This document shows positions 45,826 to 54,743 of a stretch of DNA of 64,000 nucleotides, in pieces. The notes under the pieces were generated by a model. That model was not told the origin of the DNA. It saw only the letters and a list, made by a program, of their open reading frames with translations, and did not search any database. The stretch lies in NCBI RefSeq assembly GCF_000967655.1, contig NZ_JXYA01000058.1, positions 1 through 64,000 of the forward strand, written 5' to 3'. Position 1 is the stretch's first letter. Each line of letters begins with the position of its first letter. This DNA is from Pseudoalteromonas rubra (lineage in GTDB: Bacteria; Pseudomonadota; Gammaproteobacteria; Enterobacterales; Alteromonadaceae). A program made the translations under genes and the position numbers.

Positions 45826-46640
45826 AAGGTGCGGGTTTGTGTGCTGCCCGCCTCTTCTGACAGCAGTTGGGGCGGGATAGCCGGGAGTTGATAGGGCGCC
45901 ACCAGCTTATCAAGTACTTTGTTTTTTGCCATCTTGCGCATGTGCTCGCTGAATGCCTGCCCCACATGGCTTTGTGCAAACGTACGGCTCATCGCCATAT
46001 GGCCGTAAATCACCTGAGTATGGCGATAGTCCATCTTCCTCAGCTGATGCGCAGGCTGAGCCAACACATTCATGGCCAGATCGGCGGTGTCCTCCACAGC
46101 AATCACCAGATCGACCCGCCCTTTCAAAACCAGGTCGACGGCCACCCGCTCTGAGGGCACTTCAACCTTGTCCAGCCGTGTGTCCTGGTCAAAGCGAGGG
46201 AAAAATGCAGCGCCACGCATGATGGCGATCCGTTTTCCAATCAGGTCCTCGTAACGGTTTACAGTTACGCCGCTGTGCTGATGACCATAAAACACATAAG
46301 AGGAAGACAGCGCCATATAAGGGGGTGTTACAAACGCCATCTGGCGCTCACGGTCCGCCGTTCTGACCAGTCCCCCCATCACATCCACCTCACCCTGCGC
46401 CAGCATGCGAATACAACGAGAAAATGGACAGGGCACGGCTTTGACAGCGATGTCTTCATCACTGTGGTGTTTAATGTAGTTGAGAATATCGAGGATCAGG
46501 CCTTTGGCATTGCCCTTTTCATCGAGGGCGCTATAAGGAGGGGCGTGGTCGATGGCGACCAAAATTTGCTGGTGATCCGCCACGGCCTGCTTGGTTGAAT
46601 ACAAGCTCAATACGAGCACGATTGCTAAAAAATACTTCAT
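45822..46640 (-). CDS. Periplasmic solute-binding protein, family 3 (amino-acid-type)
   Basis: A 272-residue periplasmic binding protein-like protein with signal peptide MKYFLAIVLVLSLYSTKQAVA. The SBP_bac_3 fold is visible: ILVAIDHAPPYSALDEKGNAKGLILDIL, then GEVDVMGGLVRTADRERQMAFVTPPY, where the Arg is the usual carboxylate binder. No ABC permease or ATPase is adjacent, so it may be an orphan sensor-like protein rather than part of a transporter. Convergent with the protease-lactamase fusion; both stops lie in TTAA at 45822-45825. Confidence 0.85.
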   Translation of the reverse strand: MKYFLAIVLVLSLYSTKQAVADHQQILVAIDHAPPYSALDEKGNAKGLILDILNYIKHHSDEDIAVKAVPCPFSRCIRMLAQGEVDVMGGLVRTADRERQMAFVTPPYMALSSSYVFYGHQHSGVTVNRYEDLIGKRIAIMRGAAFFPRFDQDTRLDKVEVPSERVAVDLVLKGRVDLVIAVEDTADLAMNVLAQPAHQLRKMDYRHTQVIYGHMAMSRTFAQSHVGQAFSEHMRKMAKNKVLDKLVAPYQLPAIPPQLLSEEAGSTQTRTF

Positions 46641-46749
46641 TGCACTACCTACCTCTTGGGCAATTCAGCAACCTCATTCGTCTCCATGTCACAAATATGT
46701 CATAAAAAGATAAACTCTGAGTCGATAAGATAACACAAGGATCCAGCGC

Positions 46750-47955
46750 TTACTCTGGTTTTTTGTGATTTATTTCACTTTGATGACTTGAGATCACCTG
46801 GTAGGGGCGCAGCGCAAAAGACGGCATCACCGTCAGCACGTGATCCAGTAAGTCGGCCTGCAAATGCTCATAGGGCACCCAGCGCTTATCGCGGCTAAAA
46901 CAGTACAATTCTAACGGCAATCCATATTGCGTCGGCGCCAGCTCCCGCACCATGCACAAACATTCCGGATTCACCTGCGGATGGGCTTTCAGATAGGCTT
47001 CGGCATAACGACGAAACAAAGACACATTATTCCACTGCTGCTCTGGTGTGTCTTGGATTATCTGTGCAACCTCGGGCAGTGTTTGGCTTAGCGTTGTCAG
47101 TTGCGCCTCACTCAACAGCTGAATTGAATCAAAGTCGACATAGACAGCACGCTTAATACGTCGGCCATTGGACTCTTGCATGGCGCGCCAGTTTTTAAAC
47201 GAGTCGGAAATGATTTTGTAGGTCGGAATGGTCGTGACTGTATTGTCCCAGTTCCGCACCCGCACCGTGTTGAGCCCCACTTCGATGACCTCACCGTCGG
47301 CACCAAATGCATCCACCTGGATCCAGTCTCCGGTTGCCAGCAATCGGTTTGCAGCTATCTGAATGCTAGCCACCAGGCCCAAAATGGTGTCCTTAAACAC
47401 CAACAAGGTCACGGCGGCGATGGCACCAAACCCGGACAAGATATAGGTTGGCGATTTATCTAAGGCCAGGCTGATCACCAAAATGGCACAGACAATGAAA
47501 ATCAGCAATTTACTGACCTGCACTAAACTCTGAATGGGCACACTCTTGGCAAACGGCTGCTGGTTATAAATTGCATTCACTATGTTGACCAGGCTGCTTA
47601 ATAAGAAGCCAATGCTGATCACCAACAACACCTGAGAGACCACCCCAAAAACCTTGAATAACCACACCGGGGCAATAAACAGAGCCTCTTTAAACGCAAT
47701 GAACAGCAGCGTACACATTACCAGGGAGAAACGCCCGCTGAATTTGCTTAGATAGGGGGCCAGAAAGCCAATTTTGGATGTGGAGTACTCGCTTAAAAAG
47801 TGCTGAATACGGGGTAATAACCACTGGCGGATCAGCCAAAAGACCAGCAGTAAGATCACCAGCGCAAGTACGTTAGTGCCTACGATCAGTAAGCCTGAAT
47901 AGGGCGTTGCGCCCACCCAGGGGGCCAGCACTTCGCTGAGATGGGTTACCTTCAT
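46750..47955 (-). CDS. MscS-family mechanosensitive channel, YbdG/MscM-like
   Basis: A 401-residue channel of the YbdG (MscM) branch of MscS. Four or five membrane segments precede the pore helix (YILSGFGAIAAVTLLVFKDTILGLVASIQIAANRLL), followed by the MscS beta domain (GDWIQVDAFGADGEVIEVGLNTVRVRNWDNTVTTIPTYK) and a C-terminal alpha/beta domain. It should open under membrane tension after osmotic downshock. Its ATG overlaps the stop of the preceding acyltransferase by 4 bp, coupling lipid-modifying and channel genes. Confidence 0.9.
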   Translation of the reverse strand: MKVTHLSEVLAPWVGATPYSGLLIVGTNVLALVILLLVFWLIRQWLLPRIQHFLSEYSTSKIGFLAPYLSKFSGRFSLVMCTLLFIAFKEALFIAPVWLFKVFGVVSQVLLVISIGFLLSSLVNIVNAIYNQQPFAKSVPIQSLVQVSKLLIFIVCAILVISLALDKSPTYILSGFGAIAAVTLLVFKDTILGLVASIQIAANRLLATGDWIQVDAFGADGEVIEVGLNTVRVRNWDNTVTTIPTYKIISDSFKNWRAMQESNGRRIKRAVYVDFDSIQLLSEAQLTTLSQTLPEVAQIIQDTPEQQWNNVSLFRRYAEAYLKAHPQVNPECLCMVRELAPTQYGLPLELYCFSRDKRWVPYEHLQADLLDHVLTVMPSFALRPYQVISSHQSEINHKKPE

Positions 47956-48872
47956 GCTTGTTTTACCTCATCAACGCACAGTGTATCGGTCGCATGTTGT
48001 TGCTCCCAGTAAGCCGCGAGCTGGGCATCTTTGTCGAGCCATAACTGATTCAGATACCCCTGAAAGGCCACCCGGTATTGCTTGTCTGTCTGGTAGTTGC
48101 CAAGCGGCACTGTGTCCATCGACAGCAGGCGGATCCGCACGTCAATGCGCTGCAACTTGCCACACATAAAACTGCGGCAGATGTGTTGATCCGGGCTCTG
48201 ATAAATCACGGTAGCATCGAGCATGCCGTCCAATTGCTGGGCCAAAACCTCTAACGCAAAGGCGACTCCGCCCGCTTTAGGCTTCAGCAGATATTGAAAC
48301 TCCCCACCCTGACGCTGATGTTTTTGTGCAGTAAATCGGGTACCTTCAACGAAATTAATCACGGTGGTCGGGTGCTGTCGAAAGTGACGACAACTGTGTC
48401 GGGTACGTTCTACGTCCATACCTTTGAGCTTAGGGTTTTTGGCGATTTTCGCCTTACTTGCCCGCTTCATAAAGGGCATGCCCAGTGCCCAGGCACCGGT
48501 GCCGATCAGTGGCACATATTTGAGTTCATCTTTAAGAAAAAACTTAGGAGCTGGTAAGCGCTCGAGTGCACTTAGCACCACAATATCTAACCAGCTGATA
48601 TGATTGGCCACCAGCATATACCAGGCCTGCTCACTCATTTGCTCAGGTAAATCCAGCGATATTTCAGCACAACCAAGCCACAGCGCCAGGCGATTGCCCC
48701 GGCACCAGCCTTTATACGCCCAGTGCAATAGTTCAGACACACCACGCAGCGGCAAAATGCACTTAACCAGGCCCAGTGCAAACACCACGACGCCCCATAA
48801 CAGGGTATTGGCCAGTAGTATCATAGTAGCCAGCATACCGACTAACCAGGCTGGTAAAAACCTTCTCAACAT
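47952..48872 (-). CDS. 1-acylglycerol-3-phosphate acyltransferase-like protein (YihG type), copy 2
   Basis: Membrane-bound acyltransferase of the PlsC superfamily, 306 residues. An N-terminal hydrophobic stretch is followed by motif NHISWLD (the HX4D catalytic pair), FVEGTRFTAQKHQRQGG and LLKPKAGGVAFAL. It resembles E. coli YihG, a second lysophosphatidate acyltransferase. It is a close relative of the gene just upstream (48898-49821), with which it shares the TSK/ASKAKIAKNPKLKG-type segment and the EGTRFT block. Likely arose by tandem duplication. Confidence 0.88.
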   Translation of the reverse strand: MLRRFLPAWLVGMLATMILLANTLLWGVVVFALGLVKCILPLRGVSELLHWAYKGWCRGNRLALWLGCAEISLDLPEQMSEQAWYMLVANHISWLDIVVLSALERLPAPKFFLKDELKYVPLIGTGAWALGMPFMKRASKAKIAKNPKLKGMDVERTRHSCRHFRQHPTTVINFVEGTRFTAQKHQRQGGEFQYLLKPKAGGVAFALEVLAQQLDGMLDATVIYQSPDQHICRSFMCGKLQRIDVRIRLLSMDTVPLGNYQTDKQYRVAFQGYLNQLWLDKDAQLAAYWEQQHATDTLCVDEVKQA

Positions 48873-48897
48873 ACCACCTCCTTTAGCTGAATGATGC

Positions 48898-49821
48898 TCA
48901 GGACTGCTGCGACTTTTGCTGCTGCTCAGCAGGCGCCTCGGGACTGCTATGGTTAACCACCAGGTCCGCTAACTGCTGATCCTTTTGCGTCCACAACCGG
49001 TTCAGCTCGCTTTGGAAGCGTACTCTGAATTCGCTATCATTGCTGTAATCGCCAATTAGCTCAGCACTGACTGGCATCAGTTCAACCTGAACAGTTATTT
49101 CATCAACGCGCCCGGCCACAAAGTCCATAAAGCTGGGAATACCACCCGGATAATGAATGGTGACATTGACCACCTGGTTGATCTGCTCACCCATAGCTTG
49201 CATCACAAACGCGATGCCGCCGGCTTTTGGTTTGAGCAAATGCTTAAACGGGCTGTTCTGACGCTGATGCTTTTGCGTGGTAAAGCGTGTCCCTTCTACA
49301 AAGTTCACGATACTCACCGGCATGGTTTTGAACTTTTCACACGCCTTACGTGTGGTTTCAACGTCTTTGCCACGCAGCTTAGGGTTTTTCTTGAGCTGGC
49401 TTTTGCTGGTTCGTTTCATAAACGGAAAATCCAGCGCCCACCAGGCAAGGCCAAGTACCGGCACGTACAGCAGCTCTTTTTTCAGAAAAAAGTTCAGAAA
49501 GGGGATTTTACGGTGCAACACCCGCTGCAAGATCAATATGTCTACCCAGCTCTGATGATTGGCAATAACCAGATACCAGTCCTGGGCTTTCATCGTGTCT
49601 GGCATGGAGACAGTAAGCCGAAATGGCGACACAATCGATTGATTAAGATTGTTGCCTGCCACCCATAAACTGGCACACCCTTTGGCGATGCGACTGGCCA
49701 CCTTTTGCAAAGGTGGGATAGGTAAGAGTTTGATCACGCCCAATAAAAAAATGGGAAGAAACCAGAACAGTGTATTAATAGCGTATAACAGTAACCCCAG
49801 AACCTGACGGATTAACGACAT
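48898..49821 (-). CDS. 1-acylglycerol-3-phosphate acyltransferase-like protein (YihG type), copy 1
   Basis: PlsC-superfamily acyltransferase, 307 residues, with N-terminal membrane segments (LIRQVLGLLLYAINTLFWFL). The catalytic motif is NHQSWVD; FVEGTRFTTQKHQRQNS and LKPKAGGIAFVM follow. The C-terminus is Gln/Ser-rich. I place the start at 49821 (MSLIRQV) because AAGGAA stands six bases ahead of it; the longer frame to 49932 adds an unlikely Cys-rich tail. It transfers acyl groups to lysophosphatidate or a related lipid. First gene of a three-gene unit with its paralogue and the MscM-like channel. Confidence 0.87.
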   Translation of the reverse strand: MSLIRQVLGLLLYAINTLFWFLPIFLLGVIKLLPIPPLQKVASRIAKGCASLWVAGNNLNQSIVSPFRLTVSMPDTMKAQDWYLVIANHQSWVDILILQRVLHRKIPFLNFFLKKELLYVPVLGLAWWALDFPFMKRTSKSQLKKNPKLRGKDVETTRKACEKFKTMPVSIVNFVEGTRFTTQKHQRQNSPFKHLLKPKAGGIAFVMQAMGEQINQVVNVTIHYPGGIPSFMDFVAGRVDEITVQVELMPVSAELIGDYSNDSEFRVRFQSELNRLWTQKDQQLADLVVNHSSPEAPAEQQQKSQQS

Positions 49822-49975
49822 GCAATGTTCCTTTACTACGACTGACAATGGCCTGACTGACTGTGCAAACAGACCACAGGATAAGAATAACGAACTGGCC
49901 CTATTACACCATACCGGGCCCTTGGCTGCCAAGACTCCTTAGGCAGCCGGCACTGGCTGGTGCATGACCAGGGAA

Positions 49976-51856
49976 TTAGTCTTCAAAATAGGTATAACCG
50001 CTGAGCCCGGCATGTAATTGTGCCAGATAGTCGGCTTTGGTCGCCTCATCAACTGACAGCGCAGAGATTTGCGTGGTAAAGTTCTCTGCCAGCACGGCTT
50101 TATCATAGTGTACAAATCGCAGTACATCTTCCACACTGTCGCCTTTGATGGCATTGCTTAGCTCATACCCTGTCTCGGTGAGTTCCACATGCACTGAGTC
50201 GGTATCTCCGAACAGATTGTGTAAATCGCCAAGAATTTCCTGGTATGCCCCAACCATGAACATCGCAATATGATATTGCTCACCGGGCTGATAAGGCGGA
50301 ATGGGCAGGCTCGATTCGATCCCCGCACCTTCTACGTATTCCCGGATCTGACCATCCGAGTCACAGGTAATATCCTGGATCACTGCGCGCTGAGTGAGCG
50401 GCTGATCCAACGCCGCAATGGGCATCACCGGGAACAGCTGCTGGATCCCCCAAACATCAGGTAAAGACTGGAACAAAGAGAAGTTCACGAACAGTTTATC
50501 CGCGAGCTTTTCATTGAGCTCATCGAGCACCTCACGGTGAGAGCGCGAATGAATATTCAGACACTCTCTGACCCTTTGCAGGATAGTAAAATACAGTTGC
50601 TCAATTTGCGCCCATTGCTGCATGCCTATCAGGCCGTGCACATATTGGTCATGACCATCACCGAACAGATGCATGGCATCGTGGTAGGTTTCTATGGCCA
50701 GTCTGGGCGTCAGCCTTTGTAATGATGACCACAGCTCCTGCTGGATATGATGGGCAGATTGGGCCGGCATACTCGGGATGGTCTGGTACGGGGCTTTTTC
50801 AACGTCTATCACATCAGTGATCAGCACCGCATGGTGTGCCGTCAATGCACGGCCAGATTCAGTGATAATATCCGGATGACGCAACCCGTGCTGCTCCGCC
50901 ACCTCGGCAAAGGCACCGACCACGTTACGGGCATATTCCGCCACCGTGTAGTTCATTGAACAGGCGCTGCGAGAGCCGGACCCTTCATAGTCCACGCCCA
51001 GGCCACCACCCACATCGACCGTTTTTAATGGCACGCCCAGCTGAGACAACTCGGCATAGTGGCGGGCACACTCGCGCAGTGCACGCTGAATGTCGCGGAT
51101 ATTGGCGATTTGCGAGCCAATATGAAAGTGCACCAGCTGCATTAAGTGCAGTTTGCCTTGCGCTTTGAGCTTATCAACCGCACTGAGCACCTGGCTGGCC
51201 GTCAGACCAAATTTGCCTTTTTCTCCGCCTGTGTTTTGCCACTTGCCTTTACCAATGGAATTAAGACGAATGCGAATACCTATGGCCGGCTCAATGCCCA
51301 AAGTTGCGATCTCTTTAAGCAAAGTATCCAGCTCAGAGAGTTTTTCAATCACGATTTGCACCTTGTGGCCCATCGCCTGACCTATCATCGCCAGACGTAA
51401 AAACTCGCTGTCTTTATAGCCGTTGCAAACAATGGTGATGGGATCTTTGGCAATCCCCAGAATCGCCATCAACTCCGGCTTAGAGCCCGCTTCAAGACCA
51501 ACCAGGCCGCTCGGGTGCGCCAGTAACTTGCTCACCACGGAGCGCTGCTGGTTTACTTTGATAGGGTAAACACAGGTGTATTGCCCCTGATAAGATTTAG
51601 CGGCGGTTGCCTGTGAAAAGGCCTGTGTCATGGTCTCAACACGGCTGTTAAGAATGTCAGTAAAACGCACCAGCACCGGCAAGGTGAGGCCCTGCTCTTT
51701 GAAGCGCTCGGTTAACTCAACCAGCGAAATCGCCGGTTTTGCGCGATCACCATCGGGATAGGCAACCAGCTCCCCCTGATCGTTGATGTCAAAATATCCT
51801 TCACTCCAGTGCGTCACGTTATAAGTGGCACGTGCGGTTTGCAAACCCCAGGTCAT
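49976..51856 (-). CDS. speA: Biosynthetic arginine decarboxylase
   Basis: SpeA, 626 residues, PLP enzyme of the fold-III group. It makes agmatine from arginine, the first step of the agmatine route to putrescine and spermidine. Visible are the PLP lysine in CVYPIKVNQQ, the glycine-rich phosphate site (VDVGGGLGVDYEGS), and the C-terminal GAYQEILGDLHNLFGDTD with the active-site Asp. The length is close to E. coli SpeA (658). No signal peptide. It is divergent from speE with 240 bp between the two starts. Confidence 0.97.
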   Translation of the reverse strand: MTWGLQTARATYNVTHWSEGYFDINDQGELVAYPDGDRAKPAISLVELTERFKEQGLTLPVLVRFTDILNSRVETMTQAFSQATAAKSYQGQYTCVYPIKVNQQRSVVSKLLAHPSGLVGLEAGSKPELMAILGIAKDPITIVCNGYKDSEFLRLAMIGQAMGHKVQIVIEKLSELDTLLKEIATLGIEPAIGIRIRLNSIGKGKWQNTGGEKGKFGLTASQVLSAVDKLKAQGKLHLMQLVHFHIGSQIANIRDIQRALRECARHYAELSQLGVPLKTVDVGGGLGVDYEGSGSRSACSMNYTVAEYARNVVGAFAEVAEQHGLRHPDIITESGRALTAHHAVLITDVIDVEKAPYQTIPSMPAQSAHHIQQELWSSLQRLTPRLAIETYHDAMHLFGDGHDQYVHGLIGMQQWAQIEQLYFTILQRVRECLNIHSRSHREVLDELNEKLADKLFVNFSLFQSLPDVWGIQQLFPVMPIAALDQPLTQRAVIQDITCDSDGQIREYVEGAGIESSLPIPPYQPGEQYHIAMFMVGAYQEILGDLHNLFGDTDSVHVELTETGYELSNAIKGDSVEDVLRFVHYDKAVLAENFTTQISALSVDEATKADYLAQLHAGLSGYTYFED

Positions 51857-51997
51857 GGCAATCTCTATTAACTTGCTTTACAGACTGCACATTTTAATAC
51901 TTATGGCCCAGATGTGACAATCTTTTGCCACCCTAAGCGCAAAACACGCCCACCCTTTGATACGCATTGCACCACTTTGTGAGCCGGCAAGCTCACT

Positions 51998-52026
51998 TTG
52001 TCGCTAACCGAGTCGGCGTTTATACG
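51998..52026 (+). promoter_or_regulatory. Candidate sigma-70 promoter of speE
   Basis: TTGTCG (51998-52003), 17-bp spacer and TATACG (52021-52026), about 70 bp before the speE start. A further A+T block TAAAAT follows directly. Predicted only by eye. Confidence 0.45.
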
Positions 52027-52096
52027 CTAAAATAGATTGAGCTGGGGCGAAAGCGCTGGCAAAATCTCTGAAAATTACATCTGCATGAAGGCAACA

Positions 52097-52963
52097 ATGT
52101 CAAATTTAGAAGCTAACCGCTGGTTTACTGAGATCAGCGACCGTGATGGCAGCGCGTTTTCATTACGCGTTAACCGTAAACTGGACGAGATCCAGTCGCC
52201 ATTTCAGAATGTTGAAATGTATGAGACCACAGACTTTGGCAATCTGATGATCATTGACGGCTGTACTATGGTCAGCACCCGGGAAAACTTTTTCTACCAT
52301 GAAATGATGAGCCACCCTGCTTTGTTTTCTCATCCGGCACCTAAAAATGTGGTGATCATTGGTGGTGGAGACTGCGGTACACTCCGTGAAGTGCTCAAGC
52401 ACCCTGGTGTAGAAACCGTGACCCAAATCGACATTGACGAAGTCGTCACGCAAATGGCATTAAAATATTTCCCAGAGCTGTGCGCCTCTAACGACGACCC
52501 ACGCGCCACTGTGATGTTTGATGATGGCATTAAGTATATGCACGACGCCGCACCGGAGTCAGTCGATGTGGTTATCGTCGATGGCACCGATCCGGTTGGA
52601 CCGGGTGAAGGCCTGTTCAACCACGCGTTTTACACCAGCTGTCTGAAGGCGTTGCGCCCGGGCGGTATTCTGGTGCAACAAAGTGAGTCGCCGCTGATGC
52701 ACATGACCCTGCTGAAAGAAATGCGCCAGGCCATGCTGGATGTCGGCTTTGTTGATCTGCAAACTCTGCCATTCCCGCAGCCTATCTACCCAAGCGGTTT
52801 ATGGTCAGCGACGCTGGCGCGTAAAGGCGAGCCGTTTAATGGCTTTCGTGAGCAAGACGCCGAGCAGGCTGGCTTTGACACTGAGTATTACAATACCGGA
52901 ATACACAAAGGTGCGCTGGCAACCCCAGGGTTTATGCGCCGAGCCTTTGAAAGCAAGGATTAA
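52097..52963 (+). CDS. speE: Spermidine synthase (polyamine aminopropyltransferase)
   Basis: SpeE, 288 residues. It transfers the aminopropyl group of decarboxylated S-adenosylmethionine to putrescine. The Rossmann motif is VVIIGGGDCGTLREVLKHPGVETVTQIDID, the catalytic Asp lies in VVIVDGTDPVGPGEGLF, and FYHEMMSHPA is the standard gate region. The start MSNLEANRW is preceded by AAGG five bases away; an ATG twelve bases earlier lacks such a site. Divergent from speA. No S-adenosylmethionine decarboxylase gene (speD) is in the window. Confidence 0.96.
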   Translation: MSNLEANRWFTEISDRDGSAFSLRVNRKLDEIQSPFQNVEMYETTDFGNLMIIDGCTMVSTRENFFYHEMMSHPALFSHPAPKNVVIIGGGDCGTLREVLKHPGVETVTQIDIDEVVTQMALKYFPELCASNDDPRATVMFDDGIKYMHDAAPESVDVVIVDGTDPVGPGEGLFNHAFYTSCLKALRPGGILVQQSESPLMHMTLLKEMRQAMLDVGFVDLQTLPFPQPIYPSGLWSATLARKGEPFNGFREQDAEQAGFDTEYYNTGIHKGALATPGFMRRAFESKD

Positions 52964-52994
52964 TATCTACGCACTCGCAGCGTTTATCTGGATA

Positions 52995-53022
52995 TAAAAA
53001 ACCCGGCATCAGCCGGGTTTTC
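52995..53022. terminator. Bidirectional terminator between speE and hemE
   Basis: AAAAAACCCGGC, four-base loop, GCCGGGTTTTCT. It has A-run and T-run on both sides and lies between convergent speE and hemE, so it can serve both. Confidence 0.9.
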
Positions 53023-53034
53023 TATGCCTGTCAG

Positions 53035-54102
53035 TTATTCCTGATGATACTGACGGCTGAATTCATGCACGGCGTTGATAAACACACCGGCATTTTCCGG
53101 GTCAACATCCGGGGTAATACCATGGCCCAGGTTAAACACATGACCCGAACCCTGACCGTAACCAGACAGGATATGTTGTACCTCTTCACGGATACGCTCA
53201 GGCGTGCCGTGCAGCATAGATGGGTCCATATTGCCTTGCAGGGCTACCTTGTCACCCACGCGACGTCTGGCGTCGGCAATGTCGATTGTCCAGTCCAGGC
53301 CAACCGCATCACAGCCCGTTGCCGCAATCGCTTCAATCCACTGGCCGCCATTTTTGGTGAACAGGGTAACTGGCACTTTACGACCATCGTTTTCACGGAT
53401 CAGACCATCAACAATCTTATGCATGTACTGCAAAGAGAACTCTTTGTAGTCACGCGGGCTCAGTACCCCACCCCATGAGTCAAAGATCATCAGCGACTGT
53501 GCACCGGCTTTGACCTGCGCATTCAAATAATCAATGACGGAGTCTGCGACTTTATCAAGCAACAGGTGCAGTGTCTTCGGCTCAGCAAAGGCCATTTTCT
53601 TGATTTTACCGAAGGTTTTGCTGCTGCCGCCTTCAATCATGTAAGTCGCCAGCGTCCAGGGTGAACCAGAGAAGCCGATCAGCGGCACTTCGCCTTTAAG
53701 CTCGCGGCGAATGGTGCTGACCGCATTCATCACATAGCCCAGCTCATCGGTTGGATCCAGCTTAGGCAGCTTTTGTACATCGCTCAGCGAGCTGATCGGA
53801 CGCTCAAACTTAGGACCTTCACCGGTTTCAAAATACAGGCCCAGTCCCATCGCATCCGGGATAGTCAGGATGTCGCTGAATAAGATCGCCGCATCAAGCG
53901 GGTACCGACGCAATGGCTGAAGGGTCACTTCACAGGCCAGTTCTGCGTTTTTACACAGACTCATAAAGTCGCCGGCTTGCGCTCGGGTCGCTCGGTACTC
54001 AGGAAGATAGCGGCCAGCCTGACGCATCATCCAAACGGGCGTAACATCTACGGGTTGTTTCATCAACGCGCGCAGGTAACGATCATTTTTCAACTCGCTC
54101 AT
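53035..54102 (-). CDS. hemE: Uroporphyrinogen decarboxylase
   Basis: HemE, 355 residues. It removes four acetate carboxyls from uroporphyrinogen III to give coproporphyrinogen III in haem synthesis. Signature segments are PVWMMRQAGRYLPEYR (the catalytic Arg pair), AILFSDILTIPDAMGLGL with the key Asp, GFSGSPWTLATYMIEGG, and FNLGHGITPDVDPEN. The length is normal. In E. coli rsd also lies near hemE, matching the divergent rsd found here. Confidence 0.98.
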   Translation of the reverse strand: MSELKNDRYLRALMKQPVDVTPVWMMRQAGRYLPEYRATRAQAGDFMSLCKNAELACEVTLQPLRRYPLDAAILFSDILTIPDAMGLGLYFETGEGPKFERPISSLSDVQKLPKLDPTDELGYVMNAVSTIRRELKGEVPLIGFSGSPWTLATYMIEGGSSKTFGKIKKMAFAEPKTLHLLLDKVADSVIDYLNAQVKAGAQSLMIFDSWGGVLSPRDYKEFSLQYMHKIVDGLIRENDGRKVPVTLFTKNGGQWIEAIAATGCDAVGLDWTIDIADARRRVGDKVALQGNMDPSMLHGTPERIREEVQHILSGYGQGSGHVFNLGHGITPDVDPENAGVFINAVHEFSRQYHQE

Positions 54103-54314
54103 AGCGTAATTTCATTCCAATGCTGTAAAAATTGCTCAGATTGTATCATTAACTTCAATACGCCACTATTGAAACAACATGCAAATTCCCGTCACCATGA
54201 TCTGGATTAAGCACTTTATGTCACTCTGACTGTTTTCCATTCAATTCGCGTTAAATTAAACCCCTTTTAGTTCAATCAATTACAAACCAGATTAAAAACA
54301 CCTGATTAAACTGT

Positions 54315-54343
54315 TTGCAACAAGGGTAAAAGCTTGCTATAAA
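54315..54343 (+). promoter_or_regulatory. Strong candidate promoter in front of an unannotated transcript
   Basis: TTGCAA (54315-54320), exactly 17 bp, then TATAAA (54338-54343), with TG one base before the -10 (extended -10). It lies more than 200 bp from hemE and 400 bp from rsd. It points at a terminator about 100 bp downstream rather than at a gene. Confidence 0.7.
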
Positions 54344-54349
54344 TTTGCT

Positions 54350-54452
54350 GCGCTAAGAAGAATAAAAACACCTTTAAAACCAATAATAATAAAGCTCTAT
54401 TGCTAAACTGCATTGATGGCCGCTCAGGAATACCCCCTGAAGCGGCTTTTTT
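54350..54452 (+). ncRNA. Putative small RNA of about 100 nt between hemE and rsd
   Basis: Inferred from a good promoter, an expected start near 54350 and a terminator ending near 54452, with no credible coding frame between them. The 5' part holds an unstructured A-rich run with repeated AAY/ARN-like triplets (ACCAATAATAATAAAG), the kind of site bound by the distal face of Hfq. The 3' end is a stem-loop with six U residues. I do not recognise it as a known RNA family. Its targets and even its expression are unverified. Confidence 0.5.
54419..54452 (+). terminator. Intrinsic terminator with no gene in front of it
   Basis: GCCGCTCAGG, a short loop, CCTGAAGCGGC (one bulged A), then six T residues. 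No reading frame ends here on the plus strand, and the nearest minus-strand gene starts at 54102, which supports a short non-coding transcript. The surrounding stretch 54103-54314 holds no gene. Confidence 0.8.
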
Positions 54453-54581
54453 GTTTAACTAATTTTAAACACCTCATCCCCCTAGCGGCCAGTTTACACT
54501 GAGCAGCTCGTAAACAAGAGTTATTCCCGCCCCCGCTTCAGAAACATAGCCCGTTATTTACTCACTAGACAAAAAAAGAGG

Positions 54582-54611
54582 TTGACCTTTGCATCAGATT
54601 TCCTTTTTATA
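54582..54611 (+). promoter_or_regulatory. Candidate promoter of rsd
   Basis: TTGACC (54582-54587), 18-bp spacer, TTTATA (54606-54611), giving a leader of about 125 nt before rsd. Predicted by eye; the -10 box is moderate. Confidence 0.4.
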
Positions 54612-54743
54612 GAGGACAGATAAACATAATCGGCATCACCGCTTTTTGGTGGTCACTGTCAAGTCTTGACCCCGTTTTGGGTCACACTGTGCCGATGTTT
54701 TTGGCAAGCCACGGGCAGATTATGACCCGCTAAGGAGATAACT

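Noticed and set aside
54417..54503. Short frame MAAQEYPLK and onward running through the terminator after 54419
   Set aside because: No ribosome site, and it reads through the hairpin and T-run that end the predicted RNA.
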